NCBI RefSeq assembly: GCF_037095755.1
Contig: NZ_JBAWKJ010000002.1
Coordinates: 1-64,000, forward strand
Direction of reading: 5' to 3'
DNA: 64,000 nt
Source of the DNA: Sphingopyxis sp. CCNWLW2
GTDB lineage: Bacteria; Pseudomonadota; Alphaproteobacteria; Sphingomonadales; Sphingomonadaceae
The notes under the pieces were generated by a model that was not told where the DNA came from, did no database searches, and was given only the letters and a program-made list of their open reading frames with translations. The position numbers and the translations under genes were made by a program. Below, one piece after another: positions 54,178 to 62,682 of the stretch; the stretch's first letter is position 1, and each line of letters begins with the position of its first letter.

Positions 54178-54927
54178 ATGATCAAAACCTTCGTGGCGCT
54201 TGCGGGATTTGCGCTGACCGTTCCGGTGTCCGCAGGATCGGCCGCGCCGGCCAGCGAGGCCGAAACCGCGGATGCCGCAACTCGCTCGGAGGCCGCGACG
54301 CGGGTTGCCGACTGGATTGCCGCCTCGGGCGACAATGGCGGCTTGCCGTACATCATCATCGACAAGCCCGCGGCCTCGCTGTTCCTGTTCGATGCCAAAG
54401 GGAAATTCCTCGGCCGGGCACCGGTCCTGATTGGCGTTGCGCTCGGCGACGAGGCCACCCCGGGGATCGGATCGAAGGATCTTGCCGAGATCGGCCCCGC
54501 CGAGCGAACGACGCCCGCCGGACGCTTCCTCGCGAAATTCGGGATGGCGGCGGGGCGGCAGAGTGTGCTCTGGGTCGATTATGCCACCTCGGTGGCGCTC
54601 CACCCGATCCCGAAGGGCAGCCAGAAGGAGCGCCGCCGGCAGCGGATGCTGTCGCCCGGTATCGACGACAACCGCATCACCTTCGGATGCATCAACGTCC
54701 CGCTAGCGTTTCATAACAAGAGTGTTCGCCCACTTTTCCAGAAGAAGGGCGGATATGTCTATGTGTTGCCCGACACCAAGCCGCTCGAGGCGGTCTTTCC
54801 GCGCCTGCACGCCCAGCCGCGCCCCGGCGCCCCGACAGATTATCCGGCCGGTTCGACGCCGAGCAACTCGACCGTGAACAGCAAGGTCGCGCCGCCGGGG
54901 ATCGGGCCCTTGCCGACGGGGCCGTAG
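54178..54927 (+). CDS. L,D-transpeptidase (YkuD family)
   Basis: 249 aa from ATG 54178 (GTG 54166 is an alternative). Signal peptide (TFVALAGFALTVPVSAGSAA). The catalytic domain (residues about 55-205) includes YIIIDKPAASLFLFDAKGKFLG, HPIPKG and the Cys motif ITFGCINVP with Cys171; the usual S-x-G-C is F-G-C here. It would cross-link peptidoglycan or attach lipoproteins in the periplasm. The last 29 codons run antisense through the 3' end of the convergent FKBP gene, so this tail is probably dispensable. Confidence 0.85.
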   Translation: MIKTFVALAGFALTVPVSAGSAAPASEAETADAATRSEAATRVADWIAASGDNGGLPYIIIDKPAASLFLFDAKGKFLGRAPVLIGVALGDEATPGIGSKDLAEIGPAERTTPAGRFLAKFGMAAGRQSVLWVDYATSVALHPIPKGSQKERRRQRMLSPGIDDNRITFGCINVPLAFHNKSVRPLFQKKGGYVYVLPDTKPLEAVFPRLHAQPRPGAPTDYPAGSTPSNSTVNSKVAPPGIGPLPTGP

Positions 54928-55343
54928 GCGAGCTGCCAGGGGATCGCGAATTCGACCTTGTCGCCGACGCCCATCAACTGCACGCCTTCCTGCCAGCCGT
55001 CGATCACACGGTTGAGCGGAAAGCTCGTCGGTTCGCCGCGCCGGACCGAGCTGTCGAACTCGCGGCCGTCGGCGAAGGTGCCGACATAATGGACGGTGAC
55101 ATTATCGGCCGGGCCGGGGTGTATGCCGCTGCCATCGCCCGCGATCCGGCGCCAGCGCAGTCCGCTAGGCGTCATGCGCCAGCCGTCGGCGCCGTGACGT
55201 TCGGCGAGTGCCGCCATCTGCTTGTTGAGATAGGCGGTGCTCCGGGTGGACGGCGTTTCGCCCTGCTGGGCGGTGGCGGACGCCGGAATGCAGCTGCCCA
55301 GTGCGGCCGCCGCGAGCAGCCGGTTCAAAGACGATATGTGCAT
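54840..55343 (-). CDS. Exported FKBP-type peptidyl-prolyl isomerase
   Basis: 167 aa from ATG 55341-55343 with GAGGGAG 5 nt upstream; nine extra upstream codons are rejected. Signal peptide (RLLAAAALGSCIPASATAQ), then an FKBP domain with VTVHYVGTFADGREFDSS, VIDGWQEGVQLMGVGDKVEFAIPWQLAYG and GGATLLFTVELLGV. A periplasmic folding catalyst. Its 3' end overlaps the convergent L,D-transpeptidase gene by 88 bp. Confidence 0.88.
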   Translation of the reverse strand: MHISSLNRLLAAAALGSCIPASATAQQGETPSTRSTAYLNKQMAALAERHGADGWRMTPSGLRWRRIAGDGSGIHPGPADNVTVHYVGTFADGREFDSSVRRGEPTSFPLNRVIDGWQEGVQLMGVGDKVEFAIPWQLAYGPVGKGPIPGGATLLFTVELLGVEPAG

Positions 55344-55582
55344 GAAAACTCCCTCGATCGTTGCACGCATAAACGCACCGCGGGCCGAATAGGCAAGAGC
55401 CTATCGGTCGGAAGGTGCGAGAGCGGCAGGAACCTTCGTCGGCATCCATCGTTTCAGCTTCGTACACATCAATCAGAGACTTGAGGCGCGGCCACCGGCT
55501 GTTTCGTCATTCGAAAAACCCGTTTCGCGGGCTTTCGAAGCCGGTGCCGTGTGTCCTGCTCTGCAATCGAAGGAGACGTCAG

Positions 55583-55756
55583 ATGTTTAAATGGGCTTTG
55601 ATCTTTGCAGTGATCGCGCTCGTCGCGGCCGTTCTCGGCTTCGGCGGCGTTGCAGGCACCGCGGCGGGGATTGCCAAGATCCTGTTCTTCGTCGGCCTTG
55701 CGCTCGTTGTCCTGTTCCTGATCCTCGGATCGGCTGCGGCGCGGAAGATCACATAA
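55583..55756 (+). CDS. DUF1328 small membrane protein
   Basis: 57 aa from ATG 55583 with AAGGAG upstream. Two hydrophobic helices ([39 protein letters not shown]) are the standard DUF1328/YtjA pattern. These proteins are common small inner-membrane proteins linked to envelope or starvation stress; no biochemical role is established. A terminator-like hairpin follows. Confidence 0.88.
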   Translation: MFKWALIFAVIALVAAVLGFGGVAGTAAGIAKILFFVGLALVVLFLILGSAAARKIT

Positions 55757-55763
55757 AAAATCG

Positions 55764-55797
55764 AACGCCGCGGGAACCAAGTCGAACCTGCGGCGTT
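55764..55797 (+). terminator. Hairpin terminator after the DUF1328 gene
   Basis: AACGCCGC (55764-55771) pairs with GCGGCGTT (55790-55797), followed by a short TTCACTC tract. The stem is strong but the T-run weak, so termination may be incomplete. Confidence 0.6.
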
Positions 55798-55804
55798 TCA
55801 CTCA

Positions 55805-55890
55805 TCTACTAGATCGAAAGAGAAGGTAGAATCTGGTTCCTGTCTTCGGACGGAACCTAGGGAGCCCCGCCGCAGAAATGCGACGGGGCT
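55805..55890 (+). ncRNA. Candidate structured RNA: tandem hairpins with UUCG and GAAA tetraloops
   Basis: Three consecutive stem-loops: TCTAC/GTAGA (55805-55830); GGTTCC-GTC/GAC-GGAACC closed by TTCG with one bulged T (55835-55857); and AGCCCCG-C-CGCA/TGCG-A-CGGGGCT closed by GAAA with one mismatch (55863-55890). Two ultra-stable tetraloops in a row are unlikely by chance. It could be a small RNA, a 3' UTR element or a leader; no named family was recognised and there is no T-run after it. Confidence 0.4.
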
Positions 55891-56031
55891 TACCTGTTTC
55901 TGGCTACCCGATCCTCAACCCCATGCCTTTGGTTCATGGCTTGCGCGCCCAAATGGCGCTGGATTTCAGCTAGTGAATCCGTCACTTACCACGCACCAAA
56001 GGACGGCGGCTGCAGGCCGACAGGGGGATCG

Positions 56032-58308
56032 ATGTCGAAATATCTGATACCGGCGGCGCTCGCCGGCGCGCTGCTCGCCATGCCGGCGGCGGCGAAGGAG
56101 CGTTACGACGCGACGATCGTCCGGACGAGTTACGGCATTCCGCATATCACGGCAAAGGATTGGCGCGGTGCGGGCTATGGCGTCGGCTATGCCTATGCGC
56201 AGGACAATCTGTGCATGATCGCCGAGGAGTTCGCGACGGTCGCGGGCGAGCGGTCGCTGCATTTCGGCCCCGAAGCCAAAGCGGTGTTGGGCTTTGCGCC
56301 GGTCGACAATCTGTCGTCCGATTTCTTTTTCCGGTCGGTCATCGACCTGCCGCGCCTACGGGAAGGCGCGAAGGCGCAAGGGCGCGAAGTGGCGTTGACC
56401 ACCGATGGCTATGTCGCCGGCTATAATCGCTGGCTGCGCGAAATCGGGCCCGAAGGCGTGCCCGAGGCGTGCCGCGGAAAGGCGTGGGTGCGGCCGATCA
56501 CGACCGACGACCTGCTGCGGCTCAACGAAAAGAACATGATCCTGGGCACGCTCGCGCTGGCGAGCGGCATCGCCAATGCCGCGCCGCCGGGCGGCAAGCT
56601 GGCCATGCGCCCCGGCGACGCCTTGCCCGGCCAGGACGACGTGGTCATGGGCAGCAACGGCTGGGCGTTCGGCGGCGATGTGACCGCCGACGGCCGCGGC
56701 ATGGTGATCGGCAACCCCCATTTCCCGTGGACCGGGCCGAACCGGTTCTGGCAGATGCATGTCACCGTGCCCGGCAAGCTCGACGTCATGGGGGTCGGGA
56801 TCGCCGGCTCGCCGCTTCCCATACTCGGCTTCAATCGCGACGTCGCGTGGACGCATACGGTGACGGCGGCGCGGCATTCGACGCTGTTCCAGCTGACGAT
56901 CGACCCATCGGACCCCACCGCCTATCTGGTCGACGGCAAGTCCGAGAAAATGGTGGCGCGGACGATCAGCGTGCCGATGGGCGGCGGCGGCGCCCCCGCG
57001 ACGCGCACCCTCTGGTCGACGCGCTATGGCCCGATTGTCGTCTTGCCCGCGTCGGGCCTCGCGTGGACTGCCTCGACCGCCTTTGCGGTGCGCGAGGGCA
57101 ACAAGGGCAACCAGCGCGCGCTGGGCACATGGGTGCGCATCGCGCGGGCGCGCAATGTCGGCGAGGTGCGGGCTGCGGTCGAGGAAACGCTGGGCATCCC
57201 CTGGGTCAACACGATTGCCGCCGACCGCAACGGCGATGTGCTGCATGCCGATGTGACGGTGGTTCCCAACCTGTCGGCGGAGAAGATGAAGGCGTGCGCG
57301 ACGCCGCTGTCGGCGCTGGCCGCCGAGCGCGCGACGCTGCTCGATGGTGCGCGATCGTCGTGCGACTGGGATGCCGCGCCGGGGACGCCCGTTCCCGGAA
57401 TGATGCCCGCCGCGTCGCAGGCGGTCTATGCGCGGCGCGACTATGTCGCGAACAGCAACGACAGTTACTGGATCAGCAACGCCAAGGCGCCGCATACGCC
57501 GCTGTCGCCCATATTGGGCCGCGCGGAGAGCATCTTGTCGCTGCGCACGCGGTCGAACTTCATCGAACTCGATCGCATGTTGAACGGCGAGGGCGGCAAG
57601 CCGGGGGTCAAGGTCGACCATGCCGCGGCGAAGGAGCTGACCTTTGCCAACAAGAGCCTCGCCGCCGAGCTGGCAATGGACCGGCTGCTGGACCTCTGCC
57701 GCGGCAAGCCCGAGGTCGCGCGCGGATGCAAGGCGCTGGAGGGATGGGATCGCCGGTTCGACGTCGACAGCCGCGGCGCCTATCTGTTCACACTCTTCTG
57801 GAAAGCCGCGAGCCGCATTCCGGACCTGTGGGCGGTGCCGTTCGACGTCGCCGACTCCGTTCATACGCCGCGCGACATGGTGACGACCGGCGAGACGGCG
57901 ACCAAGCTGTTGGCCGCGCTCAGCGCCGCGACGGCAGAGCTCGACGAGCAGGGGATCGCGCTCGACGCGCGCTGGGGCGATGTGCAGTTCGCGCCGCGCG
58001 GCAAGGAACGGATCGCGGTGCATGGCGGCGAGGGCGGTGCGGGCGTGCTCAACTTCCAGGCGTCGAACCCCGTTCCGGGCGGCATCACGCCCTATCACGG
58101 GTCGAGCTATGTCCAGATCGTCGGCTTCGACAACGCCGGCCCCGTCGCCGATGCGGTGCTCAGCTATTCACAGTCGCCCGACCCAGCCTCGCCGCATTTC
58201 GCCGATCAGACGCATCTCTATTCGCAAAAGAAATGGCATCGCCTGCCCTTCGCCAAGGCGGAAATCGCCGCCGACGCTGCCGGCAGGCCGGTGCGGATCA
58301 AGGAATGA
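56032..58308 (+). CDS. Penicillin/acyl-homoserine-lactone acylase family (Ntn hydrolase)
   Basis: 758 aa from ATG 56032. Signal peptide (YLIPAALAGALLAMPAAAKE). The alpha-chain region (TSYGIPHITAKDWRGAGYGVGYAYAQDNLCM) and the self-cleavage site G|SNGWAFGGDVT, with Ser208 as the new N-terminal nucleophile, match S45 family acylases such as PvdQ, AHL acylases and aculeacin acylase. The beta-chain oxyanion and Asn segments are present (TVTAARHSTLFQL, RNGDVLHADVT, YVANSNDSYWISN). A periplasmic enzyme cleaving long-chain N-acyl amides, possibly quorum-sensing signals. No luxI/luxR gene is nearby. Confidence 0.88.
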   Translation: MSKYLIPAALAGALLAMPAAAKERYDATIVRTSYGIPHITAKDWRGAGYGVGYAYAQDNLCMIAEEFATVAGERSLHFGPEAKAVLGFAPVDNLSSDFFFRSVIDLPRLREGAKAQGREVALTTDGYVAGYNRWLREIGPEGVPEACRGKAWVRPITTDDLLRLNEKNMILGTLALASGIANAAPPGGKLAMRPGDALPGQDDVVMGSNGWAFGGDVTADGRGMVIGNPHFPWTGPNRFWQMHVTVPGKLDVMGVGIAGSPLPILGFNRDVAWTHTVTAARHSTLFQLTIDPSDPTAYLVDGKSEKMVARTISVPMGGGGAPATRTLWSTRYGPIVVLPASGLAWTASTAFAVREGNKGNQRALGTWVRIARARNVGEVRAAVEETLGIPWVNTIAADRNGDVLHADVTVVPNLSAEKMKACATPLSALAAERATLLDGARSSCDWDAAPGTPVPGMMPAASQAVYARRDYVANSNDSYWISNAKAPHTPLSPILGRAESILSLRTRSNFIELDRMLNGEGGKPGVKVDHAAAKELTFANKSLAAELAMDRLLDLCRGKPEVARGCKALEGWDRRFDVDSRGAYLFTLFWKAASRIPDLWAVPFDVADSVHTPRDMVTTGETATKLLAALSAATAELDEQGIALDARWGDVQFAPRGKERIAVHGGEGGAGVLNFQASNPVPGGITPYHGSSYVQIVGFDNAGPVADAVLSYSQSPDPASPHFADQTHLYSQKKWHRLPFAKAEIAADAAGRPVRIKE

Positions 58309-58450
58309 CGGCGCCGTAGCGCGCGCCCATTTTCTCCTACCCGTGTCAATTCGGGGGCGAGCCGAAGGCAGGGGCCCGATGGTGGCGGATCGATGGATGC
58401 TGCGGCACGTTGCTTGGCCAAGGGTGGATTTCCCCTGGACGGAGACTGAC

Positions 58451-58678
58451 ATGGCCATGCTACGGAAACTCGCAATATCGTTCGCCGCGGCGTCTTTGGT
58501 CGCCGCGCCTGTTGTTGCATCGGCGGCGCCCGCTGCGCGCGCAGCGTCGGACGCGGGCGGTCAAAACGAACTCGAGGGCAGTTCGAGCTGGATCATCGGG
58601 CTTGTCGGCCTGCTGGTCGGCATCGGCGCGATCATCCTCGTCGCTGACAAGGATGATGATTCGCCCGTCAGCCCGTAA
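58451..58678 (+). CDS. Small membrane protein with signal peptide, 75 aa
   Basis: ATG 58451 is 6 nt after GGAG. A Sec signal (ISFAAASLVAAPVVASAAP) is followed by a short Ser/Gly linker and one membrane helix (WIIGLVGLLVGIGAIILVAD) ending in an acidic tail (KDDDSPVSP). This layout recurs in small sphingomonad proteins without known function. A GC-rich hairpin follows. Confidence 0.65.
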   Translation: MAMLRKLAISFAAASLVAAPVVASAAPAARAASDAGGQNELEGSSSWIIGLVGLLVGIGAIILVADKDDDSPVSP

Positions 58679-58694
58679 AGAGGCTTGTGACGGC

Positions 58695-58730
58695 GGCGGC
58701 CGCACATTCCCTCGGGCGTGTGCGGCCGCC
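58695..58730 (+). terminator. Strong 12-bp GC hairpin after the small membrane protein gene
   Basis: GGCGGCCGCACA pairs perfectly with TGTGCGGCCGCC around a 12-nt loop. No T-run follows, so it may stabilise the 3' end rather than terminate alone. Confidence 0.5.
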
Positions 58731-58770
58731 ATGCGTCCGCCGCTTGCCGCGAAATGAACGGCAACCCGGT

Positions 58771-58790
58771 TTTGCGACAATTTGCGACAA
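58771..58790. promoter_or_regulatory. Tandem 10-bp direct repeat upstream of the EF-hand/two-component genes
   Basis: TTTGCGACAA occurs twice without spacer, 100 bp before the EF-hand gene start. Directly repeated half-sites one helical turn apart are the standard binding layout of OmpR-family response regulators, one of which is encoded just downstream. That it is the target is inference. Confidence 0.5.
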
Positions 58791-58889
58791 TTTTCCGTCG
58801 ATCCGGCACGTGGCTGGGACAAACCGCGCCTAGAACGGCTTCATCGGGTTCCGGCTCATTCCCGGAAGGCCCATGAAGGAGTTCGTTAC

Positions 58890-59483
58890 GTGAACAAGAA
58901 AATCTCGCTCTTTACGCTCGCCGCCGCATTGGTGGCGGTGCCCGTTCTCGCCGCACCCGGCGCCGACAGCAATCCCGTGCAGACCCGCGCCGACGCGCAG
59001 GCCCGGGCCACGCAGATGTTTGCAAAAATGGATGCGAACAAGGATGGCAAGCTCGACGCCACCGACCGCGCCGCACAGCGTGCCGAGCGGCAGGCCAAGC
59101 GGTTCGCCAGCCTCGACGCTGACGGCAATGGCAGCATCAGCAAGGCCGAATGGGACAAGCATGGCGCCGATCGTGCCGCCAAGCGCGCCGAACGCGGTGA
59201 AAAGCGTGCCGAAGCCGGTGAAGCCGGCGAAGGCAAGCGTCACCACGGCATGCGTGGCGGTCATGGCAAGCGCGGCGGCCATCACGGCATGATGATGGGC
59301 AAGGCCGATACCGACGGCGACAAGGCGATCAGCCAGGCCGAGTTCCAGACCGCGGCGCTCGCGCGCTTCGACGCCGCCGACGCGAACAAGGATGGTCAGG
59401 TCACCGTCGAAGAACGTCAGGCCCAGCGCGGCGCATGGCGCGCCAAGCGTGGTGCGGCTCCGGCTGCTCCCGCGAACCAGTAA
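58890..59483 (+). CDS. Exported EF-hand calcium-binding protein
   Basis: 197 aa from GTG 58890, 8 nt after AAGGAG. Signal peptide (ISLFTLAAALVAVPVLAAPG). Four EF-hand-type loops are visible: DANKDGKLDATD, DADGNGSISKAE, DTDGDKAISQAE and DANKDGQVTVEE, separated by a His/Gly/Lys-rich linker (KRHHGMRGGHGKRGGHHGMM) that could bind other metals. It is upstream of an OmpR-type regulator and sensor kinase, so it may be a periplasmic Ca2+/metal buffer or ligand controlled by that system. Confidence 0.85.
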   Translation: MNKKISLFTLAAALVAVPVLAAPGADSNPVQTRADAQARATQMFAKMDANKDGKLDATDRAAQRAERQAKRFASLDADGNGSISKAEWDKHGADRAAKRAERGEKRAEAGEAGEGKRHHGMRGGHGKRGGHHGMMMGKADTDGDKAISQAEFQTAALARFDAADANKDGQVTVEERQAQRGAWRAKRGAAPAAPANQ

Positions 59484-59621
59484 GCATTTGGCAGGGGCTC
59501 GGCGGCAAAGCGTAGGCCTTCCTCCCCTCCCGGCATTGCCTTTGTTGCCGGTCCCTGTCAGCTATCGCCCACCGGCTCCCGCGGCCGGTGGGCGAACCAG
59601 CATTTTTTCGACGGAAACCTG

Positions 59622-60356
59622 ATGACCGACAGCGACACCCCGCGCATCCTGCTGATCGACGACGAGCCGTCGATCCGCGAGCCGCTGGGCGAATATCTCA
59701 TCGCGCAGGGTTTTGCGGTGACCGACGTCGCGAGCGCCGCCGAGGCGCGATCGGTGCTGCGTGCGCAGGGCGTCGACCTGGTCGTCAGCGACATTATGAT
59801 GCCGGGCGAGGACGGCCTGTCGCTGACCCGCCATTTGCGTGAGACGAGCAGTATCCCCGTCATCCTGCTGACCGCGCGCGCCGAGGATACCGAGCGGATC
59901 ATCGGGCTGGAGATCGGCGCCGACGATTATGTCGTCAAACCCTTCAACCCGCGCGAGCTGGTCGCGCGCATCCGCACTGTCCTGCGCCGGACGCAACAGG
60001 GCGGGCGCGCGCTCGATCCGGGCGGGACCTATTATGCCTTTGGCGACTGGGTGCTACGCGAAGTCGAACGCGTGCTGGTCGATGGCGAAGGCAATGAGGT
60101 CGCGCTGTCGTCGGGTGAATATCATCTGCTTCACGCGCTGGTCCGCCACCCGCGGCAGGTGATGAGCCGCGACCGGCTGCTCGACATGGTGCGCGGGCGC
60201 GAGGCCGATATCTTCGACCGCGCGATCGACAATCTGGTCAGCCGGCTGCGTAAGAAGATCGAGGTCGACGCCGCGCATCCACAGATCGTCAAGACGGTGT
60301 GGGGCGGGGGCTATACGCTGGCGTGCGAGGTCAAGCGGATGGGCCCGGCGGCGTGA
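59622..60356 (+). CDS. OmpR-family response regulator
   Basis: 244 aa. Receiver domain with the acidic pocket LLIDDEPS, phospho-acceptor Asp57 (VVSDIMMPGEDG), Thr/Ala of LLTAR and Lys of VVKPFNP. The C-terminal winged helix (about 140-235) has GEYHLLHALVRHPRQVMSRDRLLDMV and RAIDNLVSRLRKKIE. Closest in form to OmpR/RstA-like regulators. The kinase gene starts on its stop (GTGA), so both are co-translated. The direct repeat at 58771 is a candidate target. Confidence 0.93.
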   Translation: MTDSDTPRILLIDDEPSIREPLGEYLIAQGFAVTDVASAAEARSVLRAQGVDLVVSDIMMPGEDGLSLTRHLRETSSIPVILLTARAEDTERIIGLEIGADDYVVKPFNPRELVARIRTVLRRTQQGGRALDPGGTYYAFGDWVLREVERVLVDGEGNEVALSSGEYHLLHALVRHPRQVMSRDRLLDMVRGREADIFDRAIDNLVSRLRKKIEVDAAHPQIVKTVWGGGYTLACEVKRMGPAA

Positions 60357-61708
60357 AACTGCGGTTGTGGCCCAAAAGCCTCGTCGGCCAGCTCGTTTTT
60401 GCGGTCGCGGTGATGCTGTTCGTGGCGCAGGCGATCAACTTTGTGCTGCTGTCGCGCGGGATGCGGCAGCAGACGCTGGCGCACGGCGGCGGCATGGCCG
60501 TCGCGCGGATCATCGATGCGATCGAGCGCGACCGGCGTGGTGACTTCAGGCCGCCCCGCAACGAACGCGAGCGGCACGAGGCGCGCGAGCGTGCGCAGAA
60601 ACTGGTGATCTCCGATCATCTCCCCCCGATGCCCATCGGCGCCGTCCGCGTGCCCGACCTTGCCGCCTATGTTGAAGGCTTGCTCGGCGAGACCAATATT
60701 CCTGCCGCAATGGTCGACGCGTGGGCGCTTCCGCCGCGCGAGCAACAGCGGTTACGGCGGTCCGCCTTTCCCGACCGTGTCGTCATCGTCGTCGCGAAGG
60801 TCGACGGGCGCTATTTTTCGGTGCGCACGCGGATCGCGGCGGGGGGCAACCGGCTGCAGGGCTTCCTCGTCTGGCAGACGCTGTCGCTTTATCTGCTTTT
60901 GCTCGTTCCGATCATGCTGATCGCATATCGCGCCGCGCGGCCGCTGCGCGACCTGACGCGCGCGGCGCGCGCCAATCCGGCGCTGCGCGATGCCGAACCG
61001 CTTGAGGAAGAGGGGCCGTCGGACGTGCGCGACCTGATCGCCGCCTTCAACGCCTATCGCGGCCGTATTTCGGCGATGCTGTCGGACAAGGACCGGATGC
61101 TCGGCGCCGTCGGGCACGATCTGCGGACCCCGCTCGCCAGCCTCCGCGTACGTGTCGAGCAGGTCGAGGACGAGACGCTGCGCGACAAGATGATCGCGAG
61201 CATCGAGGAAATGACCGCGATGCTGAGCGACATTTTGGCGCTGGCGCGGTCGGGCGCGGGAACCGAGGCGCGCGAGCGCATCCCGCTGCGCGAATTGATC
61301 GGCGAACTCGCGGCCGATTATCAGGAGCGCGGCAAGGAGGTCGCGATCGGCGATATGGCCGACGCCGCCGTGCTGGCGCGGCCGATGCTGCTCAAGCGCG
61401 CGCTGCGCAATCTTGCCGACAACGCGATCGCTTATGGCGTGCGGGCGCGACTGTCGGTTGTGACCGACGGAGCGGTGGCGCGGATTATCGTGTCGGACGA
61501 CGGCCCCGGGCTGACCGGCGAACAGATCAAGACGCTGATCGAACCCTTTGCGCGCGGCGAACAATCGCGCAACCGCGCGACCGGCGGAGCCGGGCTGGGC
61601 CTGTCGATCGCGCGCGATATCGCCGAAGGCGAGGGTGGGGCGCTGGCGCTGTCGAACCGTGCCGGGGGCGGGCTCGATGCGGTGATTACACTGCCGGTTC
61701 AGGCGTAG
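60353..61708 (+). CDS. Sensor histidine kinase, EnvZ-like
   Basis: 451 aa from GTG 60353, overlapping the regulator stop. First membrane helix (LVGQLVFAVAVMLFVAQAIN), periplasmic domain of about 150 residues rich in Arg/Glu, second helix (LQGFLVWQTLSLYLLLLVPIML), HAMP linker, H-box AVGHDLRTPLASLR with His255, N-box LRNLADNAIAYG, G1 VSDDGPGL and G2 GGAGLGLSIA. It pairs with the upstream regulator. The signal is unknown; the adjacent EF-hand protein makes a divalent-cation signal plausible. Confidence 0.93.
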   Translation: MKLRLWPKSLVGQLVFAVAVMLFVAQAINFVLLSRGMRQQTLAHGGGMAVARIIDAIERDRRGDFRPPRNERERHEARERAQKLVISDHLPPMPIGAVRVPDLAAYVEGLLGETNIPAAMVDAWALPPREQQRLRRSAFPDRVVIVVAKVDGRYFSVRTRIAAGGNRLQGFLVWQTLSLYLLLLVPIMLIAYRAARPLRDLTRAARANPALRDAEPLEEEGPSDVRDLIAAFNAYRGRISAMLSDKDRMLGAVGHDLRTPLASLRVRVEQVEDETLRDKMIASIEEMTAMLSDILALARSGAGTEARERIPLRELIGELAADYQERGKEVAIGDMADAAVLARPMLLKRALRNLADNAIAYGVRARLSVVTDGAVARIIVSDDGPGLTGEQIKTLIEPFARGEQSRNRATGGAGLGLSIARDIAEGEGGALALSNRAGGGLDAVITLPVQA

Positions 61709-61770
61709 TATGACGGATCCGCCGGTCGATGGCGGGAAGGTTCGCTATGGGGTGGAGCCGATATCCCCAC

Positions 61771-61847
61771 CTTCGTCATTCCCGCGAAAGCGGGAACGCA
61801 GTTGCGACGTCAGCTCGCTGGTCCCCGCTTTCGCGGGGATGACGAAG
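61771..61847. repeat. Long inverted repeat of REP/CTTCGTCATTCCCGCG type
   Basis: The left arm CTTCGTCATTCCCGC...GCGGG (61771-61794) and the right arm CCCCGC...GGATGACGAAG (61823-61847) are complementary with compensated changes, and each arm also folds on itself (CCCGCGAAAGCGGG). This is the widespread sphingomonad/alphaproteobacterial extragenic palindrome. It lies between the kinase gene and the convergent thioesterase gene and may end both transcripts. Confidence 0.75.
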
Positions 61848-61874
61848 TAAGGTGCGGGGCGGCAACTTTGGTCG

Positions 61875-62675
61875 TCAAGCGTAGATCGCGATCGCCTGGC
61901 TGCCGCTGAGGATCGGCTCACCGGCGCGGTTCCACAGCATCATGTCCTGCACCGACAGACCATGCCGCGCGTAGGCGGTTTTGGCTGAGAGCAGCCACCA
62001 GCCGTCGTCGGTCGTCGGCGTGCCGGTCAGCATATTGACCGTCCAGTTCATCGAGCTGATCGGCCCGAATTCGCTGAACAGCGCCATCGCGGCGGGGGGT
62101 AGGGCGTCGCCCATCGCGAGCAGCGCAACGGCGGGATGGCATGCCGGCTCCTCGACGAAGCGGACCCAGGTCAGATATTCGCCGACCTCGCTTTTCCAGC
62201 CGAAGCGCGGGCCGGTGGTCGGGCGCATGTCGAAATGGCGCGTGAAGGGCGGGCGTGCATGATGCTCGGGCACCGGCGCCAGCGTCTCGGGATCGGGCGC
62301 GTCGGGCACCGACAGGCGATCATGGTCGAGGTGGCTCTTGCGGTCGCCCGAAAAGGCAAAGACCGCGGCGGTGCCGAAGCCTTGGTCGCTCGACACGCCG
62401 GCGTCGATGAACAGCGACGATTTCGACTGGCGCAGCACGCGCGCTTCGACGGTGCAATCGCCGCCCACCGGACCGACGAAGCTGATCTGCGCATAGCGCA
62501 GCGGGGTTTCGGTGGGATGGAGCACCATCGTGCCCGCGAGCGCGACCGCCGAACTGATCCCGCCATAGGCGGTGCGACCCTGCATCCATCCTTCGTCGAT
62601 ATGCGCTTTGGCCACGCCCTCTTCGGTGCGCAGCGTCGAAAGCAGCGCGTCGAGCGCGCTGGGAGAGGTCGTCAT
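61875..62675 (-). CDS. Acyl-CoA thioesterase (double hot-dog, TesB-like)
   Basis: 266 aa. Two hot-dog halves: the first contains EGWMQGRTAYGGISSAVALAGTM and YAQISFVGPVGGDCTVEARVLRQ, the second YLTWVRFVEEPACHPAVALLAMGDALPPAA and MNWTVNMLTG. The pattern is that of the thioesterase superfamily related to TesB and acyl-CoA thioesterase domain proteins, which hydrolyse acyl-CoAs in the cytoplasm. It lies 7 bp downstream of the reductase gene on the same strand and is probably its operon partner. Confidence 0.85.
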   Translation of the reverse strand: MTTSPSALDALLSTLRTEEGVAKAHIDEGWMQGRTAYGGISSAVALAGTMVLHPTETPLRYAQISFVGPVGGDCTVEARVLRQSKSSLFIDAGVSSDQGFGTAAVFAFSGDRKSHLDHDRLSVPDAPDPETLAPVPEHHARPPFTRHFDMRPTTGPRFGWKSEVGEYLTWVRFVEEPACHPAVALLAMGDALPPAAMALFSEFGPISSMNWTVNMLTGTPTTDDGWWLLSAKTAYARHGLSVQDMMLWNRAGEPILSGSQAIAIYA

Positions 62676-62682
62676 GGGTCTC

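Noticed and set aside
56356..58319. Two long frames overlapping the acylase gene on both strands
   Set aside because: They are frame shadows of the S45 acylase; neither has motifs or a start signal.
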